A DNA stretch of 64,000 nucleotides, from positions 4,775,001 through 4,839,000 of the forward strand of contig NZ_CP103300.1 of assembly GCF_025562755.1 (NCBI RefSeq), in the 5' to 3' direction. Positions 59,962 through 64,000 of this stretch are shown one piece after another; within the stretch, counting starts at the first letter, position 1, and every line of letters starts with the position of its first letter. The position numbers were made by a program, and so were the translations under genes. This DNA comes from Endozoicomonas euniceicola. Lineage in GTDB: Bacteria > Pseudomonadota > Gammaproteobacteria > Pseudomonadales > Endozoicomonadaceae. Below the pieces are notes generated by a model. The model was not told the DNA's origin, did not search any database, and was given only the letters and a program-made list of their open reading frames with translations.

Positions 59962-61650
59962 GTGATTAACAGTAATTTCTGGCATGACAAGTACCCTGAT
60001 GGCGTACCATCCGAAATAGATACCGGACAGTACCGTTCTATTCTGGACGTTCTGGATTATTCCGCACGCAAATACGCTGATAAACCCGTGTTCAGTAACC
60101 TGGGTAAAACTTTCAGTTATGCACAGCTACACCATCAGAGTGGACTGTTTTGCAGCTATCTTCAAAACCATACCGACCTGCGTCCGGGTGATCGTATTGC
60201 CGTAATGCTGCCCAATCTGTTGCAGTTTCCGGTCGTTGTGTTTGGGGCTCTGCGTGCGGGTCTGGTGGTAGTGAATACTAACCCGCTGTATACCGAGCGT
60301 GAAATGGAACATCAGTTTAACGACTCGGGCGCTAAAGCGTTGGTGGTGTTATCGAACATGGCTCACATGGCTGAGCGTGTGGTGCCAAAGACCAGTATCC
60401 GGCATGTCGTCATTACCGACGTTGGCGATATGCTGCCCGCCGTGAAACGTGTTCTGGTTAATGCCGTCGTTAAGTATGTGAAGAAAATGGTGCCGGACTA
60501 TGTGGTAGCCAACGCGGTGCCGTTTACGCAAGCCATGAAGCTGGGGGCTTTAAATACGCCTCTGGATGCCCGCAAAGAAGGCGACGAGGTTGCAGTACTG
60601 CAATACACCGGCGGTACGACGGGTATCGCTAAAGGAGCGATGCTGACGCACCGTAATATTCTCAGCAATATGTTCCAGACCAAGGCCATGGTAGCTCGCA
60701 ATCTGGAAGACGGTAAAGAGCTGCTGGTGGCACCTCTGCCGCTGTACCATATTTTTGCGTTTACCGTTCACTGCATGGTGGGGATGCTGGTAGGCGCCCA
60801 TAACCTGTTGATTACCAATCCGCGGGATATGAAAACCTTTATGAAAGATCTCAGGGGTAAGCCGTTCAGCATGTTTGTTGGCCTGAACACCCTGTTTGTG
60901 GGACTGATGAAAAATGAAGAGTTCCGCAAAATGGACTTCAGCTACCTGAAGAACACCGTATCAGGGGGGATGGCGTTACAGATGGATACCGCTGAACGCT
61001 GGGAGCAGCTGACCGGTTGTAAAATCTGTGAAGGTTATGGCATGACTGAAACCTCGCCGATTGTCACCATTAACCCTCTGGACCGCATCAAACTGGGTAC
61101 CATTGGCATTCCTGTGCCGTCCTGCCAGCTGAAGGTAATTGACGATGAAGGTAATGATCTGGGCCTGAACGAAGTCGGTGAATTGTGTGTTCGCGGTCCC
61201 CAGGTGATGAAAGGCTATTGGGAGAATGAAGCAGCCACTGCCGACAGTGTTGATGCGGACGGCTGGCTGAAAACCGGTGATATTGCCAGGATTGACGATG
61301 AAGGTTACGCCACCATCGTTGACCGCAAAAAAGACATGATTTGCATTTCCGGCTTTAACGTCTACCCGAACGAGCTGGAAGAAGTGCTGACCATGCACCC
61401 TGATATTGTCCAGAGCGCTGCCATTGGAGTTCCTGATGAGCGCAGTGGCGAAGCCATTAAAGTTTTTCTGGTCTCTTCTAACCCTGAACTGAACCGTGAT
61501 GACGTTATTGCGCACCTGCGTAAACATGTCACAGGCTACAAGGTGCCTAAGCAGGTTGAGTTCCGTGATCAGCTGCCAGTCACGAACGTCGGTAAAATTC
61601 TCCGCCGTGAATTGCGTGAAGAAGAGTTGAAAAAGCTGGCAGCGTCTTAA
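59962..61650 (+). CDS. fadD: Long-chain fatty acid-CoA ligase
   Basis: Activates free fatty acids to acyl-CoA with ATP, at the inner face of the membrane. The 562-residue length is normal for FadD. The P-loop-like AMP motif is YTGGTTGIAKGAMLTHRN, and EGYGMTETSP is the adenylate-forming signature. GWLKTGDIARIDDEGY and DRKKDMICISGFNVYP, with the fatty-acyl motif, follow. The C-terminal catalytic lysine is in NVGKILRRELR. The start is GTG at 59962 with an excellent AAAGGAGGG ribosome site. It may act with the adjacent hydrolase and MaoC genes. Confidence 0.95.
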   Translation: MINSNFWHDKYPDGVPSEIDTGQYRSILDVLDYSARKYADKPVFSNLGKTFSYAQLHHQSGLFCSYLQNHTDLRPGDRIAVMLPNLLQFPVVVFGALRAGLVVVNTNPLYTEREMEHQFNDSGAKALVVLSNMAHMAERVVPKTSIRHVVITDVGDMLPAVKRVLVNAVVKYVKKMVPDYVVANAVPFTQAMKLGALNTPLDARKEGDEVAVLQYTGGTTGIAKGAMLTHRNILSNMFQTKAMVARNLEDGKELLVAPLPLYHIFAFTVHCMVGMLVGAHNLLITNPRDMKTFMKDLRGKPFSMFVGLNTLFVGLMKNEEFRKMDFSYLKNTVSGGMALQMDTAERWEQLTGCKICEGYGMTETSPIVTINPLDRIKLGTIGIPVPSCQLKVIDDEGNDLGLNEVGELCVRGPQVMKGYWENEAATADSVDADGWLKTGDIARIDDEGYATIVDRKKDMICISGFNVYPNELEEVLTMHPDIVQSAAIGVPDERSGEAIKVFLVSSNPELNRDDVIAHLRKHVTGYKVPKQVEFRDQLPVTNVGKILRRELREEELKKLAAS

Positions 61651-61660
61651 GGGGAATTTA

Positions 61661-61697
61661 ATATACCGCTGTTGGCTGTTGGCTGTTGGCTGTTGTT
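61661..61697. repeat. Half heptamer-repeat element after fadD
   Basis: ATATACCGCTGTTGG is followed by further GCTGTTG heptamers (four in total). The left end ATATACCG is the inverse of the right end of the 14534-14634 element. The inverse arm is absent. Confidence 0.75.
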
Positions 61698-61702
61698 TAA
61701 AG

Positions 61703-61734
61703 AGAAAGGGCGGGTATAATCCCGCCCTTTCTTT
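61703..61734 (+). terminator. Intrinsic terminator of fadD
   Basis: A 12-bp stem AGAAAGGGCGGG / CCCGCCCTTTCT with a six-base loop is followed by TTATC. It lies 52 bp after the fadD stop and 32 bp before hrpA. Confidence 0.75.
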
Positions 61735-61765
61735 ATCTATCGATGTTAAATCCCAGGAGAACTGA

Positions 61766-64000
61766 GTGTCCGGCAAAAACGAGCTACGCAGTGCTATTGA
61801 CCAGTGCATGATCAGGGATCGCTATCCCCTGCGGCGGCAGTTGCAGCGCCTGAAGCGCAGCGATGAGTCAGCACTGGGAAAGCTGCAGGATCGTATTGAG
61901 CGCTCAGTTAACCGGGCACAGGCGCGCGCTGCTGCCATTCCTGAGGTTAAATACGATGACGCCTTGCCTGTGGTTCAGCGTCGGGATGAAATTGCCCGGG
62001 CCATTCGTGATCATCAGGTGGTGGTTATTGCCGGTGAAACCGGTTCGGGCAAGACCACACAATTACCCAAAATCTGCCTTGAGGCCGGACGGGGTGTTTA
62101 TGGCCTGATTGGTCATACTCAGCCACGCCGACTGGCTGCTCGTTCGGTGTCCAGTCGTATTGCGGAAGAACTGAAAGTGCCGGTCGGTGAGCAGGTGGGT
62201 TACCAGGTACGTTTTACCGACCACGGTAACGAAAATACTCTGGTCAAACTGATGACTGACGGTATTCTGCTGGCTGAAGTTCAGAACGACCGTTTTCTGA
62301 ACCGCTACGACACCATCATTATCGACGAGGCTCACGAGCGCAGCCTTAATATTGATTTCCTGATGGGCTACCTGAAGCATCTGTTGCCGAAACGCCCTGA
62401 CCTGAAGATTATTATCACCTCGGCCACCATTGATGTTGAGCGTTTCTCGAAACACTTTGATAACGCTCCGGTGATTGAGGTGTCCGGTCGCACCTACCCG
62501 GTTGACGTAAACTATCGGCCCCTGGAAGAACTTGAGCTGGAAGGGCGTGATGCTGACCAGCGTTTGCAGCAGGGCGTTCTCGCTTCTTTAAGGGAAATTG
62601 AAGACCTGGAGCGGGGCAGTAAAAGTGGCAGGCTGGGCGATGTGCTGGTATTTCTCAGTGGTGAACGGGAAATCCGTGAAACGGCAAAGTTTCTCCGGGA
62701 TGCCCGTCTGGCGCATACTGAGATTCTGCCGCTTTATGCCCGCCTGTCAGCGGCTGAACAGAACCGGATTTTTCAGTCACACTCCGGTCGTCGTGTGATC
62801 CTTTCCACCAACGTAGCGGAGACCTCCCTGACGGTTCCGGGTATTCGTTATGTGATTGATCCGGGAACGGCCCGGATCAGCCGTTACAGTGTGCGTTCCA
62901 AAGTGCAACGCCTGCCGGTAGAGCCTGTTTCCCAGGCGTCGGCCAATCAGCGTAAAGGTCGTTGTGGTCGTGTAGCGGAAGGGATCTGTTTTCGTCTGTA
63001 CAGTGAAGAGGATTTCCTGTCCCGTCCTGAGTTTACGGATGCTGAAATTCTGCGTACCAGCCTGGCGGCGGTTATCCTGCAGATGTTGCGTCTGGGGCTG
63101 GGCGACATAGCTGCCTTTCCATTTGTGGATTCGCCGGATTCCAAAGCGATTAACGACGGCTTTAAGTTGTTGCAGGAATTGGGAGCGGTCAATGACGACC
63201 GTCGCATGACCCGGGTTGGCAGACAGTTGTCGCAATTGCCGGTTGATCCAAGACTGGCACGTATGCTGATTGAAGCTCATAAAAATCGTGCCTTGAATGA
63301 GCTGCTGATTATTACCAGCGCCCTGGCGATTCAGGATCCAAGGGAGCGCCCGGCAGAAAAACAGCAGGCAGCGGATCAGCGTCATCGTGAACATTACCAC
63401 GATGATTCCGATTTTATGAGCTTTGTACAACTCTGGGAAAGTTATGAGGAACAGCGTCAGGAACTGTCCCAGAACCAGCTGCGTAAATATTGCAAACAGC
63501 AATTTCTGTCGTTTATGCGGATGCGTGAATGGCGTGATCTTCACCGCCAGCTGGCGCTGGCCTGCAAAGACATTGGGCTGAAGGTTAATGATGAAGCGGC
63601 GAGTTATGGCGATGTTCATAAATCATTGCTGGCAGGCTTATTGTCTCATCTGGGCAATAAGGATGAAGAAGCGGACTATATGGGTGCGAGAAACCGTCGC
63701 TTCTATCTGTTCCCGGCTTCTACCCTGTATAAACGCAAACCTAAGTGGGTGGTGACGGCGGAGCTGGTGGAAACGTCCCGTCTGTTCGCCAGGGTTAATG
63801 CCAAAATTGAACCCCAGTGGATTGAGCCGCTGGCGGGGCATCTGGTGAAGCGTAACTACTTTGAGCCGCGCTGGGAGAAAAAACGCTCTCAGGTTGTCGC
63901 CTATGAACAGGTCACTCTTTATGGGCTGATTATTGTCGGGCGTCGTCGTGTGAGCTACGGTGCGATTGATCCGGTGGTGGCGAGGGAAATATTTATCCGT
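61766..64000 (+). CDS. hrpA: ATP-dependent RNA helicase HrpA, 5' part (continues past window)
   Basis: DEAH-box helicase. The frame is open from GTG 61766, with AGGAG six bases upstream, to the window edge (745 codons; full HrpA is about 1300). Walker A GETGSGKT is at residues 90-97. TQPRRLAARS, the DEAH box in IIDEAHERS, the motif III region ITSATID and QRKGRCGRVAEGICFRLYSE are all present, followed by the HA2 and OB-fold regions. HrpA has been linked to mRNA processing and rescue of stalled ribosomes in E. coli. The C-terminal DUF3418 part lies outside the window. Confidence 0.95.
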   Translation, partial: MSGKNELRSAIDQCMIRDRYPLRRQLQRLKRSDESALGKLQDRIERSVNRAQARAAAIPEVKYDDALPVVQRRDEIARAIRDHQVVVIAGETGSGKTTQLPKICLEAGRGVYGLIGHTQPRRLAARSVSSRIAEELKVPVGEQVGYQVRFTDHGNENTLVKLMTDGILLAEVQNDRFLNRYDTIIIDEAHERSLNIDFLMGYLKHLLPKRPDLKIIITSATIDVERFSKHFDNAPVIEVSGRTYPVDVNYRPLEELELEGRDADQRLQQGVLASLREIEDLERGSKSGRLGDVLVFLSGEREIRETAKFLRDARLAHTEILPLYARLSAAEQNRIFQSHSGRRVILSTNVAETSLTVPGIRYVIDPGTARISRYSVRSKVQRLPVEPVSQASANQRKGRCGRVAEGICFRLYSEEDFLSRPEFTDAEILRTSLAAVILQMLRLGLGDIAAFPFVDSPDSKAINDGFKLLQELGAVNDDRRMTRVGRQLSQLPVDPRLARMLIEAHKNRALNELLIITSALAIQDPRERPAEKQQAADQRHREHYHDDSDFMSFVQLWESYEEQRQELSQNQLRKYCKQQFLSFMRMREWRDLHRQLALACKDIGLKVNDEAASYGDVHKSLLAGLLSHLGNKDEEADYMGARNRRFYLFPASTLYKRKPKWVVTAELVETSRLFARVNAKIEPQWIEPLAGHLVKRNYFEPRWEKKRSQVVAYEQVTLYGLIIVGRRRVSYGAIDPVVAREIFIR

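Noticed and set aside
60976..63619. Minus-strand frames opposite fadD and hrpA
   Set aside because: They overlap clear FadD and HrpA motifs on the plus strand and have no family content.

Overview
The window is a gammaproteobacterial chromosome segment. The suggested relatives are marine, animal-associated Oceanospirillales of the Endozoicomonas type. Housekeeping genes (pyk, pfkA, crr, ptsG, yadGH, queF, rnd, htpX, alaA, msrB, argI-type OTCase, avtA, fadD, hrpA) have gammaproteobacterial sequences and neighbours. Between them sit AT-richer accessory genes encoding large secreted or eukaryote-like proteins: an OTU-like protease, a six-finger C2H2 protein, a RING-like protein and an SR/coiled-coil protein. 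The genus is inferred from this mixture and is not proven.

Layout. 1-2802: the 3' end of pyk, then pfkA and crr, a glycolysis/PTS block. 2892-4829: two unrecognised exported proteins. 4924-11071: cutC, then on the minus strand a chitobiose block (chbA, LacI-type regulator, GH4 glycosidase, chbG) running towards ptsG. Two tandem TGAAACCGGTTAC operators overlap the chbA promoter. 11206-11420: a divergent FNR-like promoter followed by a structured, terminator-ended transcript, a candidate anaerobic sRNA. 11600-15523: yfcH, yadGH, queF. 15638-20589: an unknown secreted-protein gene and its decayed tandem copy, the copy split by an IS200/IS605 element carrying tnpA and an apparently intact tnpB. 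20703-23247: nitroreductase, ycgN, ycgL, rnd. 23350-27084: a 1244-residue exported protein with a C-terminal OTU-like domain. 27280-30635: htpX, a conserved hypothetical, alaA, msrB. 30723-36861: a small acidic exported protein and a 1908-residue exported protein.

37172-44885: a seven-gene V-type ATPase operon transcribed B-D-I-K-E-(DUF2764-like)-A. This is a circular permutation of the E-x-A-B-D-I-K order known from Chlamydia-type operons. The K subunit carries residues resembling those that bind Na+ in sodium V-ATPases. 45459-49189: OTCase, a PepSY protein and avtA. 49332-57334: an accessory island with the C2H2 protein, a RING-like protein, an ACT-domain gene fragment, a secreted protein, an ISAs1-like transposase remnant and a 1454-residue SR/coiled-coil protein. 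57477-64000: a MaoC hydratase, an alpha/beta hydrolase, an isochorismatase-like protein, fadD and the 5' part of hrpA, a lipid-metabolism block.

Repeats recur between genes: a heptamer-based inverted repeat (CTGTTGG / CCAACAG), a 36-bp palindrome (AGGAGCCTGTCGGAC arms), and 15-19-bp tandem repeats in several leaders and spacers. No rRNA, tRNA or CRISPR array was seen.
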